Assembly (NCBI GenBank): GCA_900557355.1
Contig: USSR01000308.1
Span: 1-7,943, forward strand
Direction: 5' to 3'
DNA length: 7,943 bases
Source: an uncultured Bacteroides sp.
GTDB taxonomy: Bacteria; Bacteroidota; Bacteroidia; Bacteroidales; Bacteroidaceae
The position numbers and the translations under genes are program-made. Shown here piece by piece: positions 1 to 6,612 of this stretch; positions within the stretch are counted from its first letter, which is position 1, and each line of letters begins with the position of its first letter. The notes beneath the pieces are model-generated. The model was not told the DNA's origin. It was given only the letters and a program-made list of their open reading frames with translations, and did no database searches.

Positions 1-26
1 AGCTTGGAGCTTATCAGGGAAAGAAA

Positions 27-57
27 TATGAAATGTGAGAAAAAAGCCTTATTTTTG
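27..57 (+). promoter_or_regulatory. Probable promoter of the flavodiiron gene
   Basis: TATTTTTG at 50-57 fits the Bacteroides -7 consensus TAnnTTTG. TATG at 27-30, one base off the TTTG -33 box, lies 19 bp upstream of it. Transcription would start near 64-66, giving a leader of about 35 nt before the ATG at 99. The -33 match is imperfect and the window begins just upstream, so an additional promoter outside the window cannot be excluded. Confidence 0.4.
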
Positions 58-98
58 CGGCTGTTTGAATGTAGAATCAATCTAAATAAAGAAGTTTT

Positions 99-1298
99 AT
101 GAACCAGAAGACTATGATAAAAGGAAAAATACACTATGTGGGAGTAAATGACCGTAACAAACACCTGTTTGAAGGTTTGTGGCCATTACCTTATGGAGTG
201 TCTTATAACTCTTACCTGATAGACGACGAAACAGTGGCTCTGATTGATACGGTAGATGCTTGCTATTTTGAGGTATATCTCCGTAAAATAAAAAGTATCA
301 TAGGTGAACGCCCTATCCAATACCTTATCATCAACCATATGGAGCCCGATCATTCCGGTTCTATCCGCCTCATTAAGCAGCATTATCCCGATATTGTTAT
401 TGTAGGTAACAAGCAAACTTTCGGTATGATCGAAGGTTATTATGGAGTGACAGGTGAACAATACATTGTGAAAGATGAAGACTTCCTGGCATTAGGACAT
501 CATAAACTACGTTTTTATCTGACTCCCATGGTGCACTGGCCCGAAACCATGATGACTTTCGACGAAACGGAAGGTGTACTATTCTCCGGCGACGGCTTCG
601 GCTGTTTCGGTACATTGGATGGCGGCTTCCTCGATACTCGCATCAATACCGACCGTTATTGGGACGAAATGGTGCGTTACTACTCTAATATTGTAGGCAA
701 ATACGGTTCTCCGGTACAGAAGGCTTTGCAAAAGCTGGGCGGTTTGCACATTACGACTATTTGTTCTACTCATGGTCCTGTTTGGACAGATAATATTAGT
801 AAAGTAATAGGCATTTATGATAAACTGAGCCGTTATGCTGCCGATGAAGGTGTGGTAATTGCCTATGGCTCCATGTATGGCCATACGGAACAGATGGCAG
901 AAGCTATTGCTGCTGAACTTTCAGCACAAGGCATCAAGAACATTGTGATGCATAATGTAAGCAAGAGTAATCCTTCTTATATTATTGCAGACATTTTTAA
1001 ATATCGTGGCTTAATTATTGGTAGCCCTACTTACAGTAACCAGATTTATCCGGATATAGAATCTTTACTCTCTAAGATATTGATTCGTGAGATAAAAGGT
1101 CGCTATCTGGGTTATTTCGGTTCGTTCACCTGGGCAGGCGCTGCGGTGAAACGTATGGCAGAGTTTGCAGAAAAGAGCAAATTTGAAATTATAGCCGATC
1201 CTGTAGAGATGAAACAGGCAATGAAGGATATCACTTACGAACAATGCGAACACCTGGCACGTTCTATGGCAGACCGCCTGAAGAAGGACAGGGAATAA
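99..1298 (+). CDS. fprA: Flavodiiron protein (FprA family A-type flavoprotein)
   Basis: This 399-residue protein has the normal two-domain layout and length of class A flavodiiron proteins. Residues 1-245 form a metallo-beta-lactamase-like domain with the full diiron ligand set: H80-x-E82-x-D84-H85, H146, D165 and H225. Residues 252-395 form a flavodoxin domain, with the FMN phosphate loop SMYGHTE at 258-264. There is no signal peptide, so it should be a cytoplasmic, oxygen-sensitive-metabolism enzyme. The family reduces O2 to water and/or NO to N2O using electrons from rubredoxin or a similar donor; in an anaerobe this is an oxygen or NO detoxification role. Which substrate dominates cannot be read from the sequence, and no rubredoxin or reductase gene is visible here. 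The chosen ATG has an A/G-rich stretch (AAAGAAG) just upstream; a second Met six codons in is the alternative start. nagB follows after 48 bp with no terminator or promoter seen between, so cotranscription is likely although the two functions have no obvious link. Confidence 0.95.
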   Translation: MNQKTMIKGKIHYVGVNDRNKHLFEGLWPLPYGVSYNSYLIDDETVALIDTVDACYFEVYLRKIKSIIGERPIQYLIINHMEPDHSGSIRLIKQHYPDIVIVGNKQTFGMIEGYYGVTGEQYIVKDEDFLALGHHKLRFYLTPMVHWPETMMTFDETEGVLFSGDGFGCFGTLDGGFLDTRINTDRYWDEMVRYYSNIVGKYGSPVQKALQKLGGLHITTICSTHGPVWTDNISKVIGIYDKLSRYAADEGVVIAYGSMYGHTEQMAEAIAAELSAQGIKNIVMHNVSKSNPSYIIADIFKYRGLIIGSPTYSNQIYPDIESLLSKILIREIKGRYLGYFGSFTWAGAAVKRMAEFAEKSKFEIIADPVEMKQAMKDITYEQCEHLARSMADRLKKDRE

Positions 1299-1346
1299 TT
1301 GACTGAAAATACCCCTAATTTATTAACCTGATAAAAAACAATTGCA

Positions 1347-2159
1347 ATGAGATTAATCATTCAACCGGATTATCAATCCGTATCTAAGTGGGCTGCTCAC
1401 TATGTAGCTGCTAAAATTAAGGCTGCTAATCCGACGCCTGAAAAACCGTTTGTCCTGGGTTGCCCTACCGGTTCATCACCGCTTGGCATGTACAAGGAGT
1501 TAATCGACCTGAACAAGAAAGGAATTGTTTCCTTCCGGAATGTAGTTACTTTTAATATGGATGAATATGTCGGCTTGCCGAAGGAACATCCCGAAAGCTA
1601 CTATTCTTTCATGTGGAATAATTTCTTCAACCATATTGATATCAATCCGGAGAATACCAATATCCTGAATGGTAATGCTGCCGATCTGGATGCTGAGTGT
1701 GCCCGTTACGAAGAGAAGATCAAATCTTATGGTGGTATCGACCTCTTTATGGGTGGTATTGGTCCCGACGGACATATTGCTTTCAACGAACCGGGTTCTT
1801 CTTTGTCTTCCCGTACACGTCAGAAGACGCTGACGACGGATACTATCATCGCCAATTCCCGTTTCTTTGATAACGATGTGAATAAAGTGCCTAAAACAGC
1901 CTTGACAGTAGGCGTAGGGACGGTACTTTCAGCTAAGGAAGTGATGATTATTGTAAACGGACATAATAAAGCTCTTGCACTCTATCATGCTGTAGAAGGT
2001 GCCATCACACAAATGTGGACCATCAGTGCGTTGCAAATGCATGAAAAAGGTATTATTGTTGCTGACGATGCAGCTACTTTTGAATTGAAAGTAGGCACCT
2101 ATCGCTACTTTAAGGATATTGAAGCAGACCACTTGGATCCGGCTTCTTTGCTGAAGTAA
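1347..2159 (+). CDS. nagB: Glucosamine-6-phosphate deaminase NagB
   Basis: NagB converts glucosamine-6-phosphate to fructose-6-phosphate and ammonia in the cytoplasm, the entry point of GlcNAc and sialic acid carbon into glycolysis. The 270 residues align end to end with the hexameric enterobacterial enzyme, including the N-terminal MRLI, which fixes the start. The phosphate-binding loop GCPTGSSP is at 38-45. The catalytic residues match the E. coli numbering: D72 (in NMDEYVGL), D141, H143 and E148 (in [12 protein letters not shown]). The residues known to form the GlcNAc-6-phosphate allosteric pocket in E. coli (S151, R158, K160, Y254) are all present, so allosteric activation is likely; this is an inference from residue identity. 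The upstream leader is only an A-rich stretch without a Shine-Dalgarno site, as is usual for Bacteroides. The gene lies 48 bp after the flavodiiron gene and two genes before a sialidase, whose product ultimately feeds this step. No nagA, nanA or nanE homologue is in the window. Confidence 0.97.
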   Translation: MRLIIQPDYQSVSKWAAHYVAAKIKAANPTPEKPFVLGCPTGSSPLGMYKELIDLNKKGIVSFRNVVTFNMDEYVGLPKEHPESYYSFMWNNFFNHIDINPENTNILNGNAADLDAECARYEEKIKSYGGIDLFMGGIGPDGHIAFNEPGSSLSSRTRQKTLTTDTIIANSRFFDNDVNKVPKTALTVGVGTVLSAKEVMIIVNGHNKALALYHAVEGAITQMWTISALQMHEKGIIVADDAATFELKVGTYRYFKDIEADHLDPASLLK

Positions 2160-2175
2160 ATCTTCATATAAAAGT

Positions 2176-2233
2176 GAATTGCGCAATTCGTTTTCTGCTG
2201 ATAAGTGTGAAGCGGGTTGCGCATTTCTTTTCT
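2176..2233 (+). terminator. Probable terminator downstream of nagB
   Basis: TGCGCAA at 2180-2186 can pair with TTGCGCA at 2217-2223, closing a loop of 30 nt, and the right arm is followed by a T-rich run (TTTCTTTTCT, 2224-2233). The left arm also lies inside a perfect 14-bp palindrome, GAATTGCGCAATTC (2176-2189), which could fold on its own as a competing hairpin and is followed by GTTTTCT. Either structure is well placed, 16-20 bp after the nagB stop codon, to end the fprA-nagB transcript. The stems are short, so efficiency is uncertain. Confidence 0.5.
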
Positions 2234-2234
2234 G

Positions 2235-2322
2235 AATTGTCCACCTTTCATTAGAAAAATCTCTTTTTTAATGAGGTAATGTGCTGAAAATTAATTGTCT
2301 TTTGGATGTTAATTTTGTCCAC
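2235..2322 (+). promoter_or_regulatory. TTGTCCA motif pair upstream of the 2377 gene (candidate operator)
   Basis: AATTGTCCAC (2235-2244) and AATTTTGTCCAC (2311-2322) share the core TTGTCCAC, 78 bp apart. A degenerate third copy, AATTGTCTT, is at 2293-2301, 20 bp upstream of the promoter-proximal one. The proximal core ends at 2321, exactly 34 bp before the -7 box of the downstream promoter. The same core and the same 34-bp distance occur at the DUF3244-like gene promoter (6536-6588). The position just upstream of the -33 region suits an activator site. The binding protein is unknown; the motif is short and this is a pattern-based call. Confidence 0.4.
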
Positions 2323-2332
2323 TCTCTTTTGC

Positions 2333-2362
2333 TTGTTATTATCTTTATCATTCCTATCTTTA
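2333..2362 (+). promoter_or_regulatory. Probable promoter of the 2377 gene
   Basis: TTG (2333-2335), then 19 bp, then TATCTTTA (2355-2362), which is one base off the Bacteroides -7 consensus. The predicted start site near 2369 leaves a leader of only about 8 nt to the ATG at 2377, or about 23 nt to the in-frame ATG at 2392. A second copy of TATCTTTA at 2340-2347 could act as an alternative -7 box, with TTTG at 2314-2317 as its -33 partner, but that spacing (22 bp) is long. The weak -7 box is consistent with dependence on an activator. Confidence 0.45.
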
Positions 2363-2376
2363 TAGCTTCGAAATGA

Positions 2377-3033
2377 ATGAATCGTTTGAATATGAATGAT
2401 GCGGATTGCTCCTTTGATGACTTGCTGTGCCAATCTCTCTCATTATTCCACCAGTTCCGGTTGTATGACGACCATGTGGAAGAGGATAATGCTTTTAAAT
2501 TCTTGAGAGAAGCGGAAAAAGTAGTCGCTGATAATAAAGATGGAGTCTGTGTGGCTAAATTGGGATGTGTAATAGAATGCCTTGCACACAGGTTTTATAT
2601 AAATGATAATACAGACGGCATATTGGAAGAAGTGGATACTTTCCTGATTAAATTCTGGAAAGGGATAAAACAGCCTTCTTCCGAGGCATTCATTGCTTCT
2701 TTATGGGTTGGAGAATATTTTCTTTTGCGTTTGAAAAATCCGGAATCCCGTTTCCGTAGCCGTAGTAAGAAGATGGTTTCTAAAATTCTGTCGTTTATGG
2801 CAGATATGCTTCGTAAACCGGAAAAACAAAAGACATGTACCCTTTCTTCTGTCGTTGTTCTTGAAGAAACCGTCGATTGGATTAAAGAAATATGTGATAT
2901 GCATATTTGTGAAAAGCAGATTGTCGTTTTGCTGGAGAGGCTTTATCATCTTCAGGAAATAGGGATGTTACAGCAAGAGGAAGATGAAACAAAAAATACT
3001 TTGAGGCAGCAAATGTGGGATTTTTATTATTGA
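2377..3033 (+). CDS. Hypothetical helical, cysteine-rich cytoplasmic protein
   Basis: I do not recognise this 218-residue protein. It has no signal peptide and no membrane segment, and reads as mostly alpha-helical and charged, acidic overall in its first third and at its C-terminal end (a QQEEDE stretch near residue 200). It holds eight cysteines, many for a cytosolic protein of this size, including C-x4-C around residues 66-70 and C-x4-C around residues 171-175 (EICDMHIC). These could bind metal or be redox-active, but no known zinc or iron-sulfur motif is matched. The middle contains a basic patch, RFRSRSKK, around residue 123. The start could be the ATG at 2377 or the in-frame ATG at 2392; the promoter position slightly favours the second. 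The reading frame is open throughout, it has its own promoter-like sequence upstream, and the promoter of the sialidase gene overlaps its last codons, so it is probably a real gene with a separate transcript. Function is unknown. Confidence 0.75.
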   Translation: MNRLNMNDADCSFDDLLCQSLSLFHQFRLYDDHVEEDNAFKFLREAEKVVADNKDGVCVAKLGCVIECLAHRFYINDNTDGILEEVDTFLIKFWKGIKQPSSEAFIASLWVGEYFLLRLKNPESRFRSRSKKMVSKILSFMADMLRKPEKQKTCTLSSVVVLEETVDWIKEICDMHICEKQIVVLLERLYHLQEIGMLQQEEDETKNTLRQQMWDFYY

Positions 3034-3045
3034 ATGTTATCTTTG
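3014..3045 (+). promoter_or_regulatory. Promoter of the sialidase gene, inside the end of the 2377 gene
   Basis: TATCTTTG at 3038-3045 is a perfect TAnnTTTG -7 box, and TGTG at 3014-3017 is a one-mismatch -33 box 20 bp upstream. Start of transcription is predicted near 3052, giving a leader of about 29 nt before the ATG at 3081. The -33 element lies inside the last codons of the preceding gene and the -7 box begins 5 bp after its stop. This also argues that the longer reading frame from 3015 is not the real start of the sialidase. Confidence 0.6.
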
Positions 3046-3080
3046 TAGCTTCTAACATTCTTATTAACTTTATCTATATT

Positions 3081-4718
3081 ATGAAGAAGTCTATACTTTT
3101 GCTTTTTATACTTTTCTGTTTATCATGTATCATTCCGGTGGTCCGGGCTGCAGATACAATTTTTATCCGTGAGACACAAGTTCCGGTTTTGATAGAAAGA
3201 GTGGATAATGTATTGTTCTATTTGCGTTTGGATGCTAAGGAAAGTACGATGTTGAACAGAGTCATTCTGAATTTTAGAGAAGATACTAATCTTTCTGATA
3301 TCCAATCGGTAAAGCTTTACTATAGTGGCACTGAAGCCTTGCAGGATAGAAATAAAGGGCGCTTTGCTCCCGTAGAATACATATCAAGTCATACTGCCGG
3401 AAAGACTTTGGCGGCAAATCCTTCCTATTCCATTAAAAAGGCGGAAGTGATTAGACTCCAAAAACGCCTTATTCTCGATGCTAACCAGAGTTTGTTTCCG
3501 GGGATTAACTTCTTCTGGGTCAGTTTACAGATGAAACCGGAAACTTCGTTGGATGCTAAGGTCAGAGCGGCCATTGCTTCGGTTACTCTGGATGGCAAAG
3601 AAGCACCTCTAAATGTTGTTTCTCCGCAAAATATTGAGCATCGGATGGGGGTGGGGGTACGTCATGCAGGCGATGATCATTCGGCAGCATATCGTATTCC
3701 GGGATTGGTGACTACTAATAACGGAACTTTGTTAGGCGTTTATGATGTACGCTATAACAGCAGTGTCGATCTTCAAGAACATATAGACGTCGGTTTAAGT
3801 CGTAGTACGGATGGGGGAAAGACGTGGGAAAAGATGCGCCTGCCTTTGGCTTTTGGTGAAATGGGTGGACTGCCTTCGGCACAGAATGGGGTGGGTGATC
3901 CGTCTATATTGGTGGATACGAAGACTAATAATGTATGGATAGTTGCCGCTTGGATACATGGTATGGGAAATCAACGTGCCTGGTGGAGTTCACATCCGGG
4001 ATTGGATCTGAATCATACGGCACAACTTGTCTTGGCCAAGAGTACGGATGATGGTAAAAGTTGGTCAGCCCCTATTAACATTACTGAACAAGTGAAAGAT
4101 CCTACTTGGTACTTCTTGTTGCAAGGACCCGGACGTGGAATCACAATGGAAGATGGCACATTAGTGTTTCCCATTCAGTTTATAGATTCTACCCGTGTGC
4201 CGAATGCGGGTATCATGTATAGCAAGGATCAGGGTGAAACTTGGAAAATACATAACTACGCACGTACCAATACCACAGAGGCGCAGGTTGCTGAGGTGCA
4301 GCCGGGAGCCTTGATGCTGAATATGCGTGATAATCGGGGTGGAAGTCGTGCTGTGGCGATTACGAAAGATCTGGGTGAGACATGGATTGAACATGAATCT
4401 TCGCGTAAAGCTTTACAGGAGCCTGTTTGTATGGCAAGTCTGATTCATGTAAAAGCCGGTGAGAATGTTTTAAACCGGGATTTACTCATATTCTCTAACC
4501 CCAATACAACGAAGGGACGCCATCACATTACTATTAAGATTAGTTTGGATGGAGGTGTAACCTGGCTACCGGAACATCAGTTGCTGTTGGATGAGGACAA
4601 CAACTGGGGATATACTTGTCTTACCATGGTTGATAAAGAAACTATCGGCATCCTTTATGAAAGTAGTGTAGCTCATATTACGTTTCAGACCATAAAATTG
4701 AAAGATATTGTTAGATAG
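3081..4718 (+). CDS. nanH: Secreted exo-alpha-sialidase (neuraminidase, GH33)
   Basis: This enzyme cleaves terminal sialic acid from host glycoconjugates. From the ATG at 3081 it has 545 residues, close to known Bacteroides sialidases. Residues 1-23 form a signal peptide (hydrophobic core, cleavage probably after VRA at 21-23). Residues 28-180 fit the BNR-associated N-terminal domain that precedes the six-bladed propeller at 190-545. Five Asp-box repeats are visible: STDGGKTW (242-249), STDDGKSW (321-328), SKDQGETW (381-388), TKDLGETW (428-435) and SLDGGVTW (488-495). The catalytic set can be assigned by spacing against characterised GH33 enzymes: R205 in the RIP motif, acid/base D230, E400, R416, R480, and nucleophile Y511; E400 and Y511 form the usual Glu-Tyr pair. 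The gene stands alone rather than beside nan catabolic genes, and the next gene is a membrane regulator 64 bp downstream with its own promoter. Periplasmic or surface location cannot be distinguished; no good lipobox is present. A longer frame to 3015 exists but lies upstream of the promoter -7 box. Confidence 0.95.
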   Translation: MKKSILLLFILFCLSCIIPVVRAADTIFIRETQVPVLIERVDNVLFYLRLDAKESTMLNRVILNFREDTNLSDIQSVKLYYSGTEALQDRNKGRFAPVEYISSHTAGKTLAANPSYSIKKAEVIRLQKRLILDANQSLFPGINFFWVSLQMKPETSLDAKVRAAIASVTLDGKEAPLNVVSPQNIEHRMGVGVRHAGDDHSAAYRIPGLVTTNNGTLLGVYDVRYNSSVDLQEHIDVGLSRSTDGGKTWEKMRLPLAFGEMGGLPSAQNGVGDPSILVDTKTNNVWIVAAWIHGMGNQRAWWSSHPGLDLNHTAQLVLAKSTDDGKSWSAPINITEQVKDPTWYFLLQGPGRGITMEDGTLVFPIQFIDSTRVPNAGIMYSKDQGETWKIHNYARTNTTEAQVAEVQPGALMLNMRDNRGGSRAVAITKDLGETWIEHESSRKALQEPVCMASLIHVKAGENVLNRDLLIFSNPNTTKGRHHITIKISLDGGVTWLPEHQLLLDEDNNWGYTCLTMVDKETIGILYESSVAHITFQTIKLKDIVR

Positions 4719-4721
4719 TGA

Positions 4722-4752
4722 TTCGCATAAATAGCTAAAATCATTATCTTTG
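4722..4752 (+). promoter_or_regulatory. Promoter of the TPR regulator gene
   Basis: TATCTTTG at 4745-4752 is a perfect -7 box; TTCG at 4722-4725 is a one-mismatch -33 box with 19-bp spacing. Transcription would begin near 4759, about 24 nt before the ATG at 4783. The whole promoter fits within the 64-bp gap after the sialidase stop codon. No hairpin terminator is seen in that gap, so read-through from the sialidase is also possible. Confidence 0.6.
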
Positions 4753-4782
4753 GCACTGTTATAAAACAAGAAGATTTGAAGC

Positions 4783-6462
4783 ATGCGAAAGAATCTATAT
4801 CTGATATATGCATTATTATGCCTATTAGGACTTCTCTGGAACTGTACCTCTTCTGTTGATAAAGCAGATCTTCTTTTGTCGCATGCCGGAGAGTGTATGG
4901 AGATACATCCGGACAGTGCTCTATATCTTTTGCAACAGATACCTCACCCGGATAGATTGCATGGTCGCCAGCAAGCAGACTATGCCTTCTTGCTGACACA
5001 AGCGCGAGATAAGAACTATTTGGATAGTTTGCAATCTGATTCTCTGATAAAAATTGCAATAAATTATTATGAAAACCATAATGATAAGGTAAAAGCCGGA
5101 AAGGCATCTTTTTATTATGGAAATGTGCTTTCGTATCAGGATAAAAGTACGGAAGCAATGAATGCTTATCTGAATGCACAGATTTTATTGGAGGGAACTC
5201 AAGAGCATAAACTGCAAGGATTGCTGGAAGAAAATATCGGAATGTTGAATTATAACCAAAGAATGTATGATGCTTCTATTCGGAACTTCAAGAAGACGGT
5301 TGATTACTATAAATTGGCAGGGGATACTTTAGGTGTTGTGTATGGATACCGGAATCTGGCGCGTGGATATATGATGAAAGCCAGTAATGACACCGCCAGA
5401 TGGTATGTTGATGAAGGATTAAAGCTTTTGCCGGATACTACGCATCGGGTACGTTCCTCTCTTTTTCAGATACTTGGAATCATGGCTGAGAAAGAGAAAG
5501 ATTACGAAGCGGCTGTTGGCTTTTTCTGGAAAGCTCTTTCGAGTGATTCCAATACTCTTAGTCAATATCACTATTATATATCCTTAGGTAAGGCTTATCT
5601 GTCTATGGGAAATTTAGATGAAGCCGAACGATGCTTCAAGAAGGTGGTGAAGAGTAGTAAGAGGTATACACGGGCTGGAGCATATAATTATTTATCTGGG
5701 TTAGAAAAGACAAGGAAGAACTATAAGGATGCTCTTTTTTACAAAGAACAATCCGATTCTTTGTTGGATATTGTACATAATGAAGACTTGCGGAAACAAA
5801 TGTTAACCTTGCAAAAGAAATATGATAATGAGAAATTAAGAATGGAAAATGAACAGATTAAGCTGGAAAAAAAGAGTCAGTTCTACTTAATCCTGTTAAT
5901 TACTATTCTAATGGTAATTTCTATCGTAATAATCAGGACTAAATACAGAAGACGCTTTCAACGGAACATCGATACAATCAGAAAAAATCAAAAAGAAATA
6001 GAAGAATATGCATTCCGTATAGATGAGTATAAACAGAAGAGTGAAGAAGAGCAGTTAGCAAAAAAGAAGAAAATAGCTGATTTGAACGGAAAAATAATAT
6101 TGTTGACTGCAGAAAATAAAGAGCTACGCGAAAATACATGCATAAAAGCTTCTTGTGTATTAGAACAGCTGAATAAAGGAGAATTGATCGTTCAAAGGAT
6201 GACTTTGGAAGAGAGGCGGAATCTCTTTGATTTCATGGACTTGATCTTCGCCAATTTTATCTCACGTTTAAACTCAAACTATACTATGACAAAAACTGAT
6301 CTTATCCTAGCGACCTTACTGAAGGTAGGATTTACGACTAATCAGTTGATGTTTGTTTTTGATTGTGAGCGGAATTCTGTTTACCGAATGAAGCTAAGAC
6401 TAAAGGAACATTTATGTATAGACAAAGAAAAGTCATTGGAAGAGTTTATTTTGTTCTTTTAA
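4783..6462 (+). CDS. Membrane-spanning TPR sensor/regulator with C-terminal HTH-like domain
   Basis: The 559 residues have the layout of Bacteroides one-component membrane regulators. An N-terminal hydrophobic segment (5-19) is followed by Cys21, a possible but atypical lipobox (L-W-N-C). About six TPR-like helical hairpins cover 104-327, with typical A/Y/G spacing at about 104-137, 146-178, 184-216, 226-254, 263-291 and 298-327. A coiled coil (330-363), one strong transmembrane helix (367-385), a basic stop-transfer patch (KYRRR, 387-391), and a second, charged coiled coil (393-452) follow. The last 60 residues (about 500-545, TKTDLILATLLKVGF then SVYRMKLRLKEHL) resemble a divergent LuxR-type helix-turn-helix. 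The TPR part should be periplasmic and the HTH cytoplasmic, so a periplasmic signal would reach DNA without a kinase or receiver domain, neither of which is present. Ligand and targets are unknown. It lies between a sialidase and a small secreted protein gene preceded by a 14-bp direct repeat, the most likely local target. DNA binding is inferred from weak similarity only. Confidence 0.8.
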   Translation: MRKNLYLIYALLCLLGLLWNCTSSVDKADLLLSHAGECMEIHPDSALYLLQQIPHPDRLHGRQQADYAFLLTQARDKNYLDSLQSDSLIKIAINYYENHNDKVKAGKASFYYGNVLSYQDKSTEAMNAYLNAQILLEGTQEHKLQGLLEENIGMLNYNQRMYDASIRNFKKTVDYYKLAGDTLGVVYGYRNLARGYMMKASNDTARWYVDEGLKLLPDTTHRVRSSLFQILGIMAEKEKDYEAAVGFFWKALSSDSNTLSQYHYYISLGKAYLSMGNLDEAERCFKKVVKSSKRYTRAGAYNYLSGLEKTRKNYKDALFYKEQSDSLLDIVHNEDLRKQMLTLQKKYDNEKLRMENEQIKLEKKSQFYLILLITILMVISIVIIRTKYRRRFQRNIDTIRKNQKEIEEYAFRIDEYKQKSEEEQLAKKKKIADLNGKIILLTAENKELRENTCIKASCVLEQLNKGELIVQRMTLEERRNLFDFMDLIFANFISRLNSNYTMTKTDLILATLLKVGFTTNQLMFVFDCERNSVYRMKLRLKEHLCIDKEKSLEEFILFF

Positions 6463-6468
6463 TGGGGG

Positions 6469-6549
6469 GATTTTTGTCCATACTTTCATGAATAATTCTA
6501 TTTTATTGACTTGATTAACAGTGAAGTAACTTCTTGATTTTTGTCCATA
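6469..6549 (+). repeat. 14-bp direct repeat pair, candidate operator of the DUF3244-like gene
   Basis: GATTTTTGTCCATA occurs perfectly at 6469-6482 and 6536-6549, 67 bp apart, in the 150-bp gap between the TPR regulator and the small secreted protein gene. The proximal copy ends 7 bp before the -33-like box, a typical activator position. Just before it lies an 11-bp palindrome, GAAGT-A-ACTTC (6523-6533), and CTTGATT is repeated at 6510-6516 and 6533-6539. The core TTGTCCA recurs upstream of the 2377 gene. The bound protein may be the adjacent regulator or an unlinked one such as an AraC-type hybrid two-component protein. Confidence 0.6.
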
Positions 6550-6556
6550 TTCTGTT

Positions 6557-6588
6557 TTAGGTTATGTGGTTTTAGAGTTTTATCTTTG
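6557..6588 (+). promoter_or_regulatory. Promoter of the DUF3244-like gene
   Basis: TATCTTTG at 6581-6588 is a perfect -7 box; TTAG at 6557-6560 is a one-mismatch -33 box, 20 bp upstream. Transcription would begin near 6595, giving a leader of about 18 nt rich in A before the ATG at 6613. The proximal 14-bp repeat copy abuts the -33 side. The core TGTCCA ends at 6547, 34 bp before the -7 box, as at the 2377 gene. Confidence 0.6.
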
Positions 6589-6612
6589 AGCCAAAATTAA
6601 ACAATAAAAGCA

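Noticed and set aside
782..787. TGGACA, the reverse complement of the operator core
   Set aside because: It falls inside the conserved flavodiiron coding sequence without the T-rich extension, so it is probably chance.
2340..2347. Second TATCTTTA as the -7 box of the 2377 gene
   Set aside because: The best -33 partner gives 22-bp spacing and the copy at 2355-2362 has a 19-bp partner and keeps the 34-bp motif distance; kept only as an alternative.
3015..3080. Upstream in-frame extension of the sialidase (start at 3015)
   Set aside because: It begins inside the previous gene and upstream of a perfect -7 promoter box; the ATG at 3081 gives a normal signal peptide and family length.
4719..4782. 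Terminator after the sialidase gene
   Set aside because: No inverted repeat followed by a T run was found in this 64-bp gap; only the regulator promoter is visible.
4685..5179. 164-residue open frame on the minus strand
   Set aside because: It is antisense to the TPR regulator's start, has no recognisable family features, and the opposite strand carries a well-supported gene with promoter and signal peptide.
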